From: Sipunculus nudus
Lineage: Eukaryota; Annelida; Sipuncula; Golfingiida; Sipunculidae
Reading direction: 5' to 3'
Assembly (NCBI GenBank): GCA_026874595.1
Contig: JAPPUL010000079.1
Location: forward strand, 923,001-987,000
DNA length: 64,000 nt
In this document: in pieces, positions 18,766 to 28,094 of the stretch
Layout: every line of letters begins with the position of its first letter
Position numbering within the stretch: the stretch's first letter is position 1
Made by a program: the position numbers and the translations under genes
Notes under the pieces: generated by a model
Seen by the model: the letters and a program-made list of their open reading frames with translations, nothing else
The model's database searches: none
What the model was told of the DNA's origin: nothing

Positions 18766-19578
18766 TCATTTCCTTACAAAATATCCAACGTATACATTGC
18801 GGAAATAACCGCTTACCTTATAATATGGATTCTCTCGACTTATCTTTGATTCTATATCTGAAAAGATATTTTCAAGCTCGTTTTCTAAAATACGTATCAA
18901 CTTCTCTTCTGGATTTGGCATACTAAGTTTTCCTAAATAAGGCTTTATACTATCTACTATCGCCATTTTATTCTTAGCAAGCTCCCTCGTAAACAAACTG
19001 GAGGACCCATCATATACTACGTATAACTGCATCTCATAGCTATATCCACTAATATTTACATTATAGGTCCCTATATCCTCATAAACAAGCGCATCATCTC
19101 GCTCATTTAACATCAATCTTACAAATGGATAACTTATATCTTTTATCCCGCCTCTTGATAATATCCGATTTATTCGTTCCTTCAAAACAGGTGTTAGATT
19201 ATATTGCAGTTTCATGTTATTATTTATTCTATAGTAGTTTTGCTCGCTTAGCGTTGTTCTTATTATATCAACTATTTGAGCTTTTTTGACTAATATATCT
19301 TTTCGTACCACATCATCTTCATAGGCTAAGTTTATTTTTATTGTGCAGAAGAATGTCCCATAACTTGTGTCTTCATAAGAAGTAAGACTTATATCAAAAC
19401 CATCATACCAAGAATAAGCTTTAACAGCCTTAAGCTCAAGTAGATTTATAACCACAAATATTGCTACTATAAAGAGTAACAATAGCAATATCCCACCGTA
19501 TATTATCGCTTTTATCCGCCCCTGTCTAACCGGTTTTTCCACCTTCTCCGCTTCTATTTCTCGGGCTTCCTCACTCAT
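18766..19578 (-). CDS. FliL-like membrane protein with two FliL-type domains
   Basis: This 270-residue protein has a basic N-terminus, one membrane segment (about 27-48, IIYGGILLLLLFIVAIFVVI) and two consecutive periplasmic units. Each has the FliL pattern: strands, a helix around an acidic stretch (AQIVDIIRTTL; MAIVDSIKPYL), a second helix (LKERINRIL; LENELENIF) and a terminal strand (GIKDISYPFVRL; NVYVGYFVRK). FliL-family proteins surround flagellar stators in a stomatin-like ring. No flagellar gene is nearby. The next gene upstream encodes a second FliL-like protein, so the pair probably acts together. The assignment rests on pattern recognition only. Confidence 0.5.
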   Translation of the reverse strand: MSEEAREIEAEKVEKPVRQGRIKAIIYGGILLLLLFIVAIFVVINLLELKAVKAYSWYDGFDISLTSYEDTSYGTFFCTIKINLAYEDDVVRKDILVKKAQIVDIIRTTLSEQNYYRINNNMKLQYNLTPVLKERINRILSRGGIKDISYPFVRLMLNERDDALVYEDIGTYNVNISGYSYEMQLYVVYDGSSSLFTRELAKNKMAIVDSIKPYLGKLSMPNPEEKLIRILENELENIFSDIESKISRENPYYKVSGYFRNVYVGYFVRK

Positions 19579-19708
19579 TACATTCCTACCTTAAGTCTCT
19601 TTAAATATTAATAAACCAAACATAATTAACTTTTATTTAAACCGCTTTATAAAACTATAAACTTAACCTACCCTATCCTATCTAACTCTATCATATCTAT
19701 TTCTATTC

Positions 19709-20302
19709 CTATTGTGGCAACTTCCCTATAAAAAACCTTCCAAAGTATATATCTTCTATCTTCCCTTGTGTTAAAAGTCCGTTTATTCCATTTATAAGCT
19801 CTGCTTTTAAGTTCTCTTGACGCCTTTTTGCTGTACTCATATCTGCATAACTTTTTGTTGATAAAATGTAGTGTATCTTATCCCATAGCTCTATCTCACG
19901 TTTTATAAGCTCCTCTTCAAGTTCCGCATCTCCTTCCTCGTATCCTAAATATAAACTCACCAACAACAACACTCGGCGATCTTCAAGCTTTATTCTAAAT
20001 TCTCGATCTTCGCCTTGTCTTTGTCCCGCAAATCGATATATCGTAAGGGGTTTGCCTTTTACACTCTTTGGAAACTCATATAAATCATCTACTTTCTTTA
20101 CCTCTAACTTTGATAGCTCTGATTGCGTTATTCCCCTAGATATTATATAAGCCACAAATAAACATAAAAGCAAAAACAATATCTTCAATGCGTTTTTACC
20201 GTAATATTTAAGCTCTGTATACTTATCTTGCCCCTCCCCCTCTAAACCTTCCTCTTTTAAAGCTTTTTGCCCTTCCTGTTGTTCTTCTTGTCCCGTTGCC
20301 AT
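19709..20302 (-). CDS. FliL-like single-pass membrane protein
   Basis: This 197-residue protein has an acidic Gln/Glu-rich N-terminus (1-30), one membrane segment (about 38-57, ALKILFLLLCLFVAYII) and a periplasmic part. The part from RVLLLVSLYLGYE through ELWDKIHYILSTKSYADMS to IEDIYFGRFFIGK closely follows the order of features in FliL. It is the first gene of a likely two-gene unit with the double-FliL gene downstream (130 bases apart) and is divergent from the fur gene. FliL is known to tune stator units; another energised-motor partner is possible since an ExbD protein is encoded at 4617. The family call is moderate. Confidence 0.55.
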   Translation of the reverse strand: MATGQEEQQEGQKALKEEGLEGEGQDKYTELKYYGKNALKILFLLLCLFVAYIISRGITQSELSKLEVKKVDDLYEFPKSVKGKPLTIYRFAGQRQGEDREFRIKLEDRRVLLLVSLYLGYEEGDAELEEELIKREIELWDKIHYILSTKSYADMSTAKRRQENLKAELINGINGLLTQGKIEDIYFGRFFIGKLPQ

Positions 20303-20495
20303 CCTCTATTTATCCATCTTTTTTTAAAACTAGTGCACTATGCTTTCTTTTGCATACGCTTGTCAGTTTTTCGGTATTTATTACAAAAACTTATAAAAAA
20401 CATACTCTATATCTCTAATATTCATACTTTTTTCATTCAAAAGTATTTATTATTATATAATTACTTTTTTATGGTTTTAGCCTCTTTTTACTCTT

Positions 20496-20960
20496 ATGAA
20501 CTCTGATATCGACAAAGCAATCGCCACCTTTCGCTATTTTGCCAAGAATAATAAACTTAATAACACCAAAGAACGTGATAATATTATTGAAGCCATTTGT
20601 AGCATTCATTCTCACTTTGATGTTAAGGACCTTGTTAAACTACTTAAAGAACGTAATGTTAATGTTGCAAAATCTACTATATATCGCACCATTAACCTTT
20701 TTGTCAAAATTAACATGCTTAAAAGATTGAAAATAGATGATTCATACCGATATGAACATGCTCTTGATTATGCTCATCATGACCATCTGATTTGCATTTC
20801 TTGTAACAAGATTATTGAGTTTGTCGACAATGTTATTGAGGATAGGCAATCTATGATCTGTAAAAAATATAACTTCATAGAAACCGATCACTCTTTACAG
20901 ATATTTGGCTTTTGTAGTGAATGCGCAAAGAATAAAGAAAATATGCCTTTAAAAAGCTAA
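20496..20960 (+). CDS. Fur-family metal- or peroxide-responsive repressor
   Basis: This 154-residue Fur-superfamily regulator has an N-terminal winged helix (recognition helix around AKSTIYRTINLF, 58-69) and a dimer domain with the metal-binding stretch HHDH (94-97). Structural zinc cysteines are C100/C103 (CISC) and C140/C143 (CSEC). Whether it is Fur, PerR or Zur cannot be settled; the Cys4 zinc site is shared by several. It diverges from the FliL-like pair and is followed after 23 bases by the Nudix gene. No clear Shine-Dalgarno precedes the ATG. Confidence 0.9.
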   Translation: MNSDIDKAIATFRYFAKNNKLNNTKERDNIIEAICSIHSHFDVKDLVKLLKERNVNVAKSTIYRTINLFVKINMLKRLKIDDSYRYEHALDYAHHDHLICISCNKIIEFVDNVIEDRQSMICKKYNFIETDHSLQIFGFCSECAKNKENMPLKS

Positions 20961-20983
20961 TTATACATTACATCCAGAATGTT

Positions 20984-21538
20984 TTGGGGAAGTTTATTTT
21001 GGATTGCCTTGAAGAGAAGACCTTAGAGTCAAAGCTACTTTATAAGGGTAGTTTAACAACTCTTAGAAAAGACAAAGTTTTATTGCCTAATAAAAATACA
21101 TCTTATAGAGAATACATTACCCATCCAGGAGCAGTTGTTATTCTCCCTATTCTTAAAAACCAAAATATTATACTTATAAGGCAATATCGCTATGCATTAA
21201 GAAAAGTTTTTATCGAGGTTCCAGCCGGTAAAATAGAACCAGAAGAAAAGATATTAAGTGCAGCAAATCGAGAGCTTGCCGAGGAGAGTGGATATATATC
21301 TAGAGACATAAAACATATAAGCACTTTTTATCCATGCGTTGGATATAGTACTGAGGTTATGCACTTTTTTGTTGCTAAGAACTTATCTAAAAGCACACAA
21401 GCTGGTGATATAGATGAATTTGTAAAGCCGTTTGAAATTAAGTTCCAGGATGCACTAGATTTGGTTCACAATGGAACAATTAACGATATGAAAACTATGC
21501 TGTCCTTAACTCTTGTAAAGTCGCTTGGGATCGTGTAA
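20984..21538 (+). CDS. Nudix hydrolase, ADP-ribose pyrophosphatase-like
   Basis: This 184-residue protein has a textbook Nudix box, G-X5-E-X7-RELAEESGY, at residues 82-104. The preceding RQYRYALRKVFIEVPAGKIE is typical of the ADP-sugar (NudF-like) branch, which hydrolyses ADP-ribose to AMP and ribose 5-phosphate. The only in-frame starts near the N-terminus are TTG 20984 and TTG 20999; TTG 20984 is taken because it adds a normal-length N-terminus, but it is uncertain. Confidence 0.85.
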   Translation: MGKFILDCLEEKTLESKLLYKGSLTTLRKDKVLLPNKNTSYREYITHPGAVVILPILKNQNIILIRQYRYALRKVFIEVPAGKIEPEEKILSAANRELAEESGYISRDIKHISTFYPCVGYSTEVMHFFVAKNLSKSTQAGDIDEFVKPFEIKFQDALDLVHNGTINDMKTMLSLTLVKSLGIV

Positions 21539-21565
21539 TAGAGTAAAATAGATAACTTAGTTCTT

Positions 21566-21601
21566 AAATGAATTAACAAATGAATTAACAAATGAATTAA
21601 C
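21566..21601. repeat. 12-bp unit, three perfect tandem copies before the SDR start
   Basis: The unit aaatgaattaac occurs three times and then a partial fourth copy provides the real ATG at 21604. Each full copy spells ATG AAT TAA, a two-codon minigene in the same frame as the downstream gene. Confidence 0.95.
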
Positions 21602-21603
21602 AA

Positions 21604-22326
21604 ATGAGATTAAAAGATAAAAAAGCTCTTATAACTGGGGGTGGTAGAGGGATTGGGAGAAGTATTGCAATGGCTTATGCTAAGGAAGGAGCTTATGTTT
21701 ATATTGTTTCTAGAAACGAAGAAGAGCTTTGCCAAACAAAAGATATTATAAATGCAAATAGCTCCTCAAGATGTCAATATTTTGTTTGTGACATTGCAGA
21801 TAAAGATCAGGTGAAAAATCTTTATAAAGACATAGCTTTTAATTCTAGCAGTTTAGATATACTAGTTAATAATGCAGGATACTTAGGCCAGATATCAAAA
21901 ATAAAAGATTACGATGAGGCGATATGGGATGAGGTCATAAATATAAATATAAATGGAATGTTCTACGTGACTAAGACGTTTTTGCCTTTAATGCTTAAAA
22001 GCGCTGCGGGGTCTATAATAAATATAAGTTCTACTGTAGGGAGGCGGGGACATGGCATGTGGGGAGCTTATAGTGTATCTAAATTTGGAGTTGAAGGATT
22101 TAGTGAAGTTCTTGCTCAAGAACTTGCTAATCATAAAATCAAAGTGAACACAGTAAACCCGGGAGCAACGAGAACGAAGATGCGAGCATGTGCCTATCCT
22201 AATGAAGATCCAATGACATTAAGTCATCCAGATTCTATTATGGATGTGTTTATATATCTTGCAGATAGTAAAAGTGATTTTGTAAGTGGACAACGCTTTG
22301 ATACTATGGCGTTTAAAAAAAGCTAA
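21604..22326 (+). CDS. Short-chain dehydrogenase/reductase
   Basis: This 240-residue classical SDR has the nucleotide-binding motif TGGGRGIG (11-18), NNAG in the middle, a catalytic serine in INISSTVG and the YSVSK catalytic Tyr-Lys pair, followed by VNTVNPGATRTKM. Substrate is unknown; the family includes FabG-like ketoreductases and YciK-like proteins. It stands alone between the Nudix and GGDEF genes. The start codon is the fourth in a row of repeated ATGs created by a 12-bp tandem array; only this one reads into the gene. Confidence 0.88.
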   Translation: MRLKDKKALITGGGRGIGRSIAMAYAKEGAYVYIVSRNEEELCQTKDIINANSSSRCQYFVCDIADKDQVKNLYKDIAFNSSSLDILVNNAGYLGQISKIKDYDEAIWDEVINININGMFYVTKTFLPLMLKSAAGSIINISSTVGRRGHGMWGAYSVSKFGVEGFSEVLAQELANHKIKVNTVNPGATRTKMRACAYPNEDPMTLSHPDSIMDVFIYLADSKSDFVSGQRFDTMAFKKS

Positions 22327-22533
22327 ACGCAATAAGATAAAAATATAGATAATAGTAAAAATATAAAGAATTACAAAAAAATATGGATTATTGCTAAGAT
22401 GACGCTTTAAAGCATGTTAATATAATATAATTCCTGAAAATAGAATTTCTTAAAAAGGGTGCATATACTTAGGATAATATTAAAGTAAGGTATTTAAGCA
22501 ACTTGGGTTTATTACAAGGGGGCACATTACAAG

Positions 22534-23820
22534 ATGAAAAGCATTTCCTACGAAAATAAAATAGATTCCTTATCAAGCATATCTATATTATGGATAGGAG
22601 ATAAAGGGCTAAAGACACAAAGTAAAATACAGTCTTTTTTTGATAAAAAGATATCTAGAACAAGTATATTAGGGCTTTCAAGCTATCTAAGCTCTTTGCA
22701 AAATAAAACTATTTTTGATATAGTGGTTATAGAAGATGGAAGTTACGAGGAATTATATAGCACAGCTGATATTCTCTTAGAAAGAGATTTAAAAATACCT
22801 ATAATCTATATAGAGGATAAAGAAAGTATTCGATATGAGGAGACTAATGTCAATATACATTATGTAAAACGCAGGGAAAATGTAACTACACTATTATGGA
22901 CAATATGTATAATAAAGCTTGGTATAAGTCCAGAATATGTTGATAACAAACAAGTTATTGAAGATATCCTTGATATAAATCCCACTTTCTTAATGCTTTT
23001 AAACGAGAATTTAAAAATAGAGTATTTAAACAAAAAAGCATTATTCTATCTTAACTTAAGAACTATAGATGACTTTTATACCAAAGCTACAGGTCTTTGC
23101 AACTTTATTACAAAGCTTAATAACAAAAAGCAAAACTTAATAGATGATAAATTATGGCTTGAGGTTATACTAAATCAGAAAGAAAAAGTTCATACCCTAA
23201 GCCTAAAGGCATATAAAGACAATACTGAACGGCTTTTCGTAGTTAGCTATACATATATAAAATCTTCAAAACAACACATAATTTCCCTAACTGAAGTAAC
23301 TGAGATATTACAAGCAAAAGATGAGATAATAAACGATCTTGAGCTTGATAGTTTAACTAAGCTTTACGGTCGTAGCAAATTCATAAAGTTATGCATTAAG
23401 ACTATTGCTGCCCGCAGTATAGAAGGGAAAGGCCATGCAATATCAGTAATATTTTTTGATATAGACAATTTTAAGACAATAAATGACACATACGGACACA
23501 TTACGGGAGATGAGCTATTGTCTGCACTTGGCAAGATAATAACAGAATCTATAAGAGGTGAGGATATCGCATCCAGATGGGGTGGTGATGAATTTATAAT
23601 ATTGACAAGTAGCTCAAAAGAGGCTGCAAATATACAAGCAGAACGTCTTAGACAACGGATAGAAAAATCGCCTTTGACAGCTCATAACTTAAACATAACA
23701 TGTAGTTTTGGAATTACTGCTTTGCAAGCGGGTGAAGATTATAATGACGCAATATCCCGAGCTGATAAGGCTATGTACAAGTCCAAACGCTCTGGGAAAA
23801 ACACTGTAAACTTAATTTAA
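22534..23820 (+). CDS. PAS-GGDEF diguanylate cyclase with receiver-like N-terminus
   Basis: This 428-residue cytoplasmic signalling protein has an N-terminal fold resembling a response-regulator receiver (about 10-130), a short PAS-like region (about 148-255) and a GGDEF domain (about 270-428). The active site is intact (GGDEF, 350-354) and an inhibitory RXXD site, RGED, lies exactly five residues before it, so cyclic-di-GMP synthesis with product inhibition is expected. In the receiver-like part the phosphoacceptor position appears to be Glu (DIVVIED) rather than Asp, so phosphorylation there is doubtful. It precedes two other single-gene units and has a 207-base AT-rich leader without a recognised riboswitch. 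Confidence 0.9.
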   Translation: MKSISYENKIDSLSSISILWIGDKGLKTQSKIQSFFDKKISRTSILGLSSYLSSLQNKTIFDIVVIEDGSYEELYSTADILLERDLKIPIIYIEDKESIRYEETNVNIHYVKRRENVTTLLWTICIIKLGISPEYVDNKQVIEDILDINPTFLMLLNENLKIEYLNKKALFYLNLRTIDDFYTKATGLCNFITKLNNKKQNLIDDKLWLEVILNQKEKVHTLSLKAYKDNTERLFVVSYTYIKSSKQHIISLTEVTEILQAKDEIINDLELDSLTKLYGRSKFIKLCIKTIAARSIEGKGHAISVIFFDIDNFKTINDTYGHITGDELLSALGKIITESIRGEDIASRWGGDEFIILTSSSKEAANIQAERLRQRIEKSPLTAHNLNITCSFGITALQAGEDYNDAISRADKAMYKSKRSGKNTVNLI

Positions 23821-23872
23821 AAAAATATAAGTTAAAGTGTAATTACTCCTACTCCTCTTTCGCTTCCTCCCC

Positions 23873-24826
23873 CTATTCCTTCGAAAGAAATTGTGTAAGC
23901 ATATAAACTAATTTGCTTTTAGATATATTAGAATTACCCTCGTGTCTAAGACAGGGCGTTGGGTCTTTAATAGACGTACAAGTCCAAGAATCATTTTGTT
24001 CCAAATCATTAAATGCACTTGCCATAGGTTCAAGAGCAAGACGTTTTGATACTCTACGAGAAACAATTTCAAACCAACTATCCACAGTATACATGAAATT
24101 ATATTTATTAACATTTTCTTTTTTATTGGAAATAATGGTTAGTATACGTAAAGCCGGATAGGAAAAGGTGTTAATTGTAATCTCATGCAGCTTGGTGCTA
24201 GATTCTATAACCGCTAAATCTATATCTTTATAAAATGTAATATCTGCGTTTTTATTAATAAGCTCCTCAACAATTTGCTTCTCCTCCTTATGCCAAAGAT
24301 ATCTAAATTGCTTATCAAGTTGCTCATAAGAAAGAAAAGTAGGGAATAGTTTTAAAAGTTCGTCATACATAATCTGTCGCTTTTGCACTTCATTTGTAAG
24401 CTTAGTAAGGGTTTTTGCAATTTGTGTGTCACTTTTAAAAGCACAGACACTAAGATCTATTTTAAGCGGATGCAAGCCTCGAAAACGTCTAAAATCACCT
24501 GTTATGGCACTATCTATAAGCAAGGTTTTATGTTTTAAAGCAAGTTCAGGATACAAAATGACGCATAAAGACAAAAAGCCATCAGTATCATAATGATTAA
24601 TTGTAAGAATATCTTCTTTATGCCTTTCTTTATGAGCTTCTTTATGAGCTTTGCTTGCAAGCTGCTTTATGTAGTTAAAACAAATTTGTGTTGAGGTATC
24701 AGCCTTAAGGTTTTCGGGAGTTCTATTTCCCGGCCAATGGCTTAGATTTGTACCTAAAGGAGCAATGCCATCGACACTAAGTGTAGGTATATCACTTAAC
24801 TTTTTATCATAAAATTTAAATATCAT
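23873..24826 (-). CDS. Uncharacterised protein with HYDTDG motif
   Basis: This 317-residue soluble protein has no signal or membrane segment. It carries LSHWPGN (29-35) near the N-terminus and INHYDTDGFLS (77-87), an acidic motif that could bind metal. From memory this combination resembles an uncharacterised family (possibly DUF6687); that name is not verified. The stretch KAHKEAHKERHKED (59-72) is a low-complexity insertion encoded by 15-bp repeats, placed just before the HYDTDG motif. It converges on the GGDEF gene and diverges from the PAS gene. No function is proposed. Confidence 0.6.
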   Translation of the reverse strand: MIFKFYDKKLSDIPTLSVDGIAPLGTNLSHWPGNRTPENLKADTSTQICFNYIKQLASKAHKEAHKERHKEDILTINHYDTDGFLSLCVILYPELALKHKTLLIDSAITGDFRRFRGLHPLKIDLSVCAFKSDTQIAKTLTKLTNEVQKRQIMYDELLKLFPTFLSYEQLDKQFRYLWHKEEKQIVEELINKNADITFYKDIDLAVIESSTKLHEITINTFSYPALRILTIISNKKENVNKYNFMYTVDSWFEIVSRRVSKRLALEPMASAFNDLEQNDSWTCTSIKDPTPCLRHEGNSNISKSKLVYMLTQFLSKE

Positions 24827-25013
24827 AAATAAAATTTAGCCTAAAACAAAAAACAAATAAAGCATTAAATACATCTAATTAAAAAAGGTCCATATTAATC
24901 TGTTAAAGGTGTTTTAAAGTGTGTTTGTGAGAATAAGATAACACCATATAAAGTCAAAATGGACAAAGTCCAAATATGAACTAAAGTCAAAATATGAAAG
25001 TAATCGTAACAAA

Positions 25014-28000
25014 ATGAATGAACATATAGTTAATGAACATATAGTTATAATAACAGAGAATAAAGATGCCCATATAAAAAGGCTTGAGAAAATACTAAAC
25101 GAAGCCCGCTATAATATATCTTATTACAAATCAAAAGAGCTTGACAATAAAAAGCTTATAAACGTTTTCAAACGGCCTCCCAATCTATTTATAATAGAGG
25201 ATGAGCTACGTGAACATTTTGTAAACATGCTTAAAAAAGTCAGTATAGAAGAGTCAGAACTGGTATTTTTATATCTAAAACTTACAAAATCTAAAAACAT
25301 CTCAAAACAGAGTAAGGAATTAGATATTAAAGGGAAAGTGAAAGATGGTGTTTATAAAGCTGGTGTTTATGGCGTTTATGATAAAGACGATTTCGTATTA
25401 CATGGCATAAAAAAAGCAGATGTACTTTTCAAAACGAAGTTGTCGCTTAAAGTTAAATTGTTAAAAGATGAGTTATTGCACAAGGATGAGAACTTAACAA
25501 GAGATCTTGCCTATCAAATGGTTGAAAACAAGGATTTACAAGTCTATCAAAAGCATTTAGAAGAGACAATAAGCCAGCTTACGATTCATCTTACAAAAGC
25601 GCATAACGAGTTACAATTTGAAGAGAAGATAATAAACCAAATACACGAAGCCCTAATATTCATAGATTTGGAGGGGCGGATATCAAGCTGGAGCGTGGGA
25701 GCAAAGCGATTATTTGGTTATAAAGAAGAGGAAGTGCTTAATAAGGATGTGTCGCTATTGTTTTATGAAGAGAGTGAAGAGGGCGTACACAATAAAATTC
25801 TAAGTCCTCTTTTGGCAAGAGATAGTTATAAATTAGAAACTCTTTTAAAAAGCAAGTCAGGGCGTATATTAAATGTTCATTTATCAATATCCGGAGTAAA
25901 GGAAGATGGTCTTTTAAAAAGCATAGTAATCTATTTTCTTGACATAACGCAAACAAAAAAGCTTGAAGAGAGTCTAAAACGAACGGAATTAAGTCTAAGT
26001 TTACTATCACGTCTTTCTGAAGATGGAATAATATCAACAGACGGAGCAGGAAAGATATTATTTTGGAACTACAAAGCTCAAAGTATTTTTGGATATGAGA
26101 AAAATGAAATACTAAACAAATCAATTAAAAAGCTCTTAGTAGATGAGGAATCACATCCATACAAACACAGGCTAAGCAATATACTAAGTTCAAACGAGAG
26201 TTACATAATAGGTCAAAACATAAAAACGAACGGAAGGGGTAAGGATGGAAAAATAATAAAGCTTTCCCTTTCCTTTTGTTGTTATAAAATTGGAGAGAAA
26301 AAGTTCTTCACAGCCATAGTAAAAAGGCTAAGAGGCGGACATGGCAAGGGTTTAAAAGAAGAGTTTAAAGAACAGACAAAAAAAGAGAGACTTAGAAAAG
26401 CGATGCTCTCAAAGCTTGAAGAAGAAAGCAGTATAGAAAATCCCTTTAAAATAAGTGAGGTGCAATTTGCAGAGAATGACAAACTGATAAGGAAAAATAC
26501 GAAACTGCTAAACTATTTAAATACGCTTGGAATGTTTGTGGTTATCCGTTATGGAGGGGTTACAAAAGACATTAAAAAGTCATCAAACTCTTCGTCTTCA
26601 AATTCAAAGGATGGAAAAATAATCTTTATAAACAAATGTAGTCTTGATTTTCTTGGCTACACTAAAAGTGAGCTTAAAAACATAAAAGAATTAAATCCCT
26701 TATTTATGAATGTGGTGGATAATATATATAGGCAAAAGAGTTTTTCTAAGCTCACAAAGATAAAGCTAAAGAATAAGCAAGGGGAAGAGGAGAACCTTTA
26801 TGCAAGATTCACTCCATTATATAACGAAAAGCATCAGATACAAGAGTTACTTATATATCTAGACACAAAAGTAGTTGAAACAGATTATTATAAAGAGCAC
26901 TATAAAAATGTGAAAGATGTGTTATTTGATAAGACCGAGTTCTCACTTAGCCTACAACAATCTCACTCAAATCCATTATTTGCAGTAAACCCAGAAAAGA
27001 CTGTAGAGGTTGAAAGTTTAAATAAAGCAGGAGTAAAGTTTATAAATGCGTATCCAAACCTAATAGAAGGGAAAAGACTTATAATAGAGAAAGTGAAAAA
27101 GGCTAAAAAGAGTCTTAAAATAAAGCAAAGCATATATAACAACATACATAAGAAAATAGATTTTGAGATGTTCTTTAATCCTGTACTAAAGACTACAGGT
27201 GCCATTGGACAAATATTAATACTAATAAAAAAGATATTACCAAACGGACAAAACGCTACGAATAACGCTACAAATAATAAAGAGCGTTCTTTAAAATCAT
27301 CTATAAAGCCAAAAGAAGCTAGTTTACAAGAAACTAATCTAGTAGCAGAAAAGTACAAACAGATACTAGCTAATATCCCCTCCAAGATATTTATAACAGA
27401 CCTCGGCGGAACAATAATAGAAAGTAATACAACTTGCCTTAGTACCGAGGACAAGAGGTTAAATTGCAAAACTGTTATCGGGAAGAGTATATTTTCGCTT
27501 ACAAACTCTAAAAAAATAAATCATGCTATAAAGGAACTTTTAACAGAACATAAAGACTTTGTAATAGATGAGGCTTTACTTGATGATTTACCTTTCCTTC
27601 AAGGCAAATCATATATAAATATATGTGCAACTGTATTATACGATACTACATATAAAAGTCCGTTTGGGGCAATGTTGGCCTATGAAGATGTTACTCATAC
27701 AAAGATAATTGAAAGGCTTACTAATAACAGTCGTGAGAAATATAGAAATATTGTTAACAAATTGCCATATATGGTACTTACTACGAATATGAATGAAGAA
27801 ATATTATTTACAAATCAGGCTATTACTAAAATACTTGGCTTTAACCATGCTGAGCTTATCGGAAGAAAGTTTTCTAAATTATTTAATACAACCAACAATG
27901 TTTTACTTAACTCGCTTAATATAAGCTCCATTAACATTATTAGCATTAAAACTAAAACCGGTAAAAAGATAGACTTAAAGCTTTCTTGTAGTGAGTATAT

Positions 28001-28067
28001 TGATCCATCCGGTTACAAAAATATTATAGCTTTATTAACTACTTTAGATAAGTCTTACACAATTTAA
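25014..28067 (+). CDS. Multi-PAS sensor protein without a recognisable output domain
   Basis: This 1017-residue soluble protein opens with a receiver-like region (about 1-130), then a coiled linker (150-205), and about six PAS-like units near 205-315, 325-440, 498-620, 640-745, 779-890 and 905-1017. Typical PAS strings are GRISSWSVGAKRLFGYKEEE, GKILFWNYKAQSIFGYEKNE and EEILFTNQAITKILGFNHAE. There is no histidine-kinase, GGDEF, EAL or HTH domain; the protein ends inside the last PAS. The stop is genuine and is followed closely by a convergent gene. It likely acts as a sensor scaffold for a partner such as the nearby GGDEF protein (inference). The N-terminal NEHIV is duplicated by a 15-bp repeat. 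Confidence 0.8.
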   Translation: MNEHIVNEHIVIITENKDAHIKRLEKILNEARYNISYYKSKELDNKKLINVFKRPPNLFIIEDELREHFVNMLKKVSIEESELVFLYLKLTKSKNISKQSKELDIKGKVKDGVYKAGVYGVYDKDDFVLHGIKKADVLFKTKLSLKVKLLKDELLHKDENLTRDLAYQMVENKDLQVYQKHLEETISQLTIHLTKAHNELQFEEKIINQIHEALIFIDLEGRISSWSVGAKRLFGYKEEEVLNKDVSLLFYEESEEGVHNKILSPLLARDSYKLETLLKSKSGRILNVHLSISGVKEDGLLKSIVIYFLDITQTKKLEESLKRTELSLSLLSRLSEDGIISTDGAGKILFWNYKAQSIFGYEKNEILNKSIKKLLVDEESHPYKHRLSNILSSNESYIIGQNIKTNGRGKDGKIIKLSLSFCCYKIGEKKFFTAIVKRLRGGHGKGLKEEFKEQTKKERLRKAMLSKLEEESSIENPFKISEVQFAENDKLIRKNTKLLNYLNTLGMFVVIRYGGVTKDIKKSSNSSSSNSKDGKIIFINKCSLDFLGYTKSELKNIKELNPLFMNVVDNIYRQKSFSKLTKIKLKNKQGEEENLYARFTPLYNEKHQIQELLIYLDTKVVETDYYKEHYKNVKDVLFDKTEFSLSLQQSHSNPLFAVNPEKTVEVESLNKAGVKFINAYPNLIEGKRLIIEKVKKAKKSLKIKQSIYNNIHKKIDFEMFFNPVLKTTGAIGQILILIKKILPNGQNATNNATNNKERSLKSSIKPKEASLQETNLVAEKYKQILANIPSKIFITDLGGTIIESNTTCLSTEDKRLNCKTVIGKSIFSLTNSKKINHAIKELLTEHKDFVIDEALLDDLPFLQGKSYINICATVLYDTTYKSPFGAMLAYEDVTHTKIIERLTNNSREKYRNIVNKLPYMVLTTNMNEEILFTNQAITKILGFNHAELIGRKFSKLFNTTNNVLLNSLNISSINIISIKTKTGKKIDLKLSCSEYIDPSGYKNIIALLTTLDKSYTI
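25017..25046. repeat. 15-bp perfect tandem duplication just after the PAS gene start
   Basis: The unit aatgaacatatagtt occurs twice immediately after the ATG at 25014, duplicating residues NEHIV in frame. Confidence 0.95.
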
Positions 28068-28094
28068 AAGCAGTCTATGTCTTCTACACGCTAT

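Noticed and set aside
22327-22533. Possible c-di-GMP riboswitch before the GGDEF gene
   Set aside because: No GEMM-type conserved core or tetraloop pattern was found.
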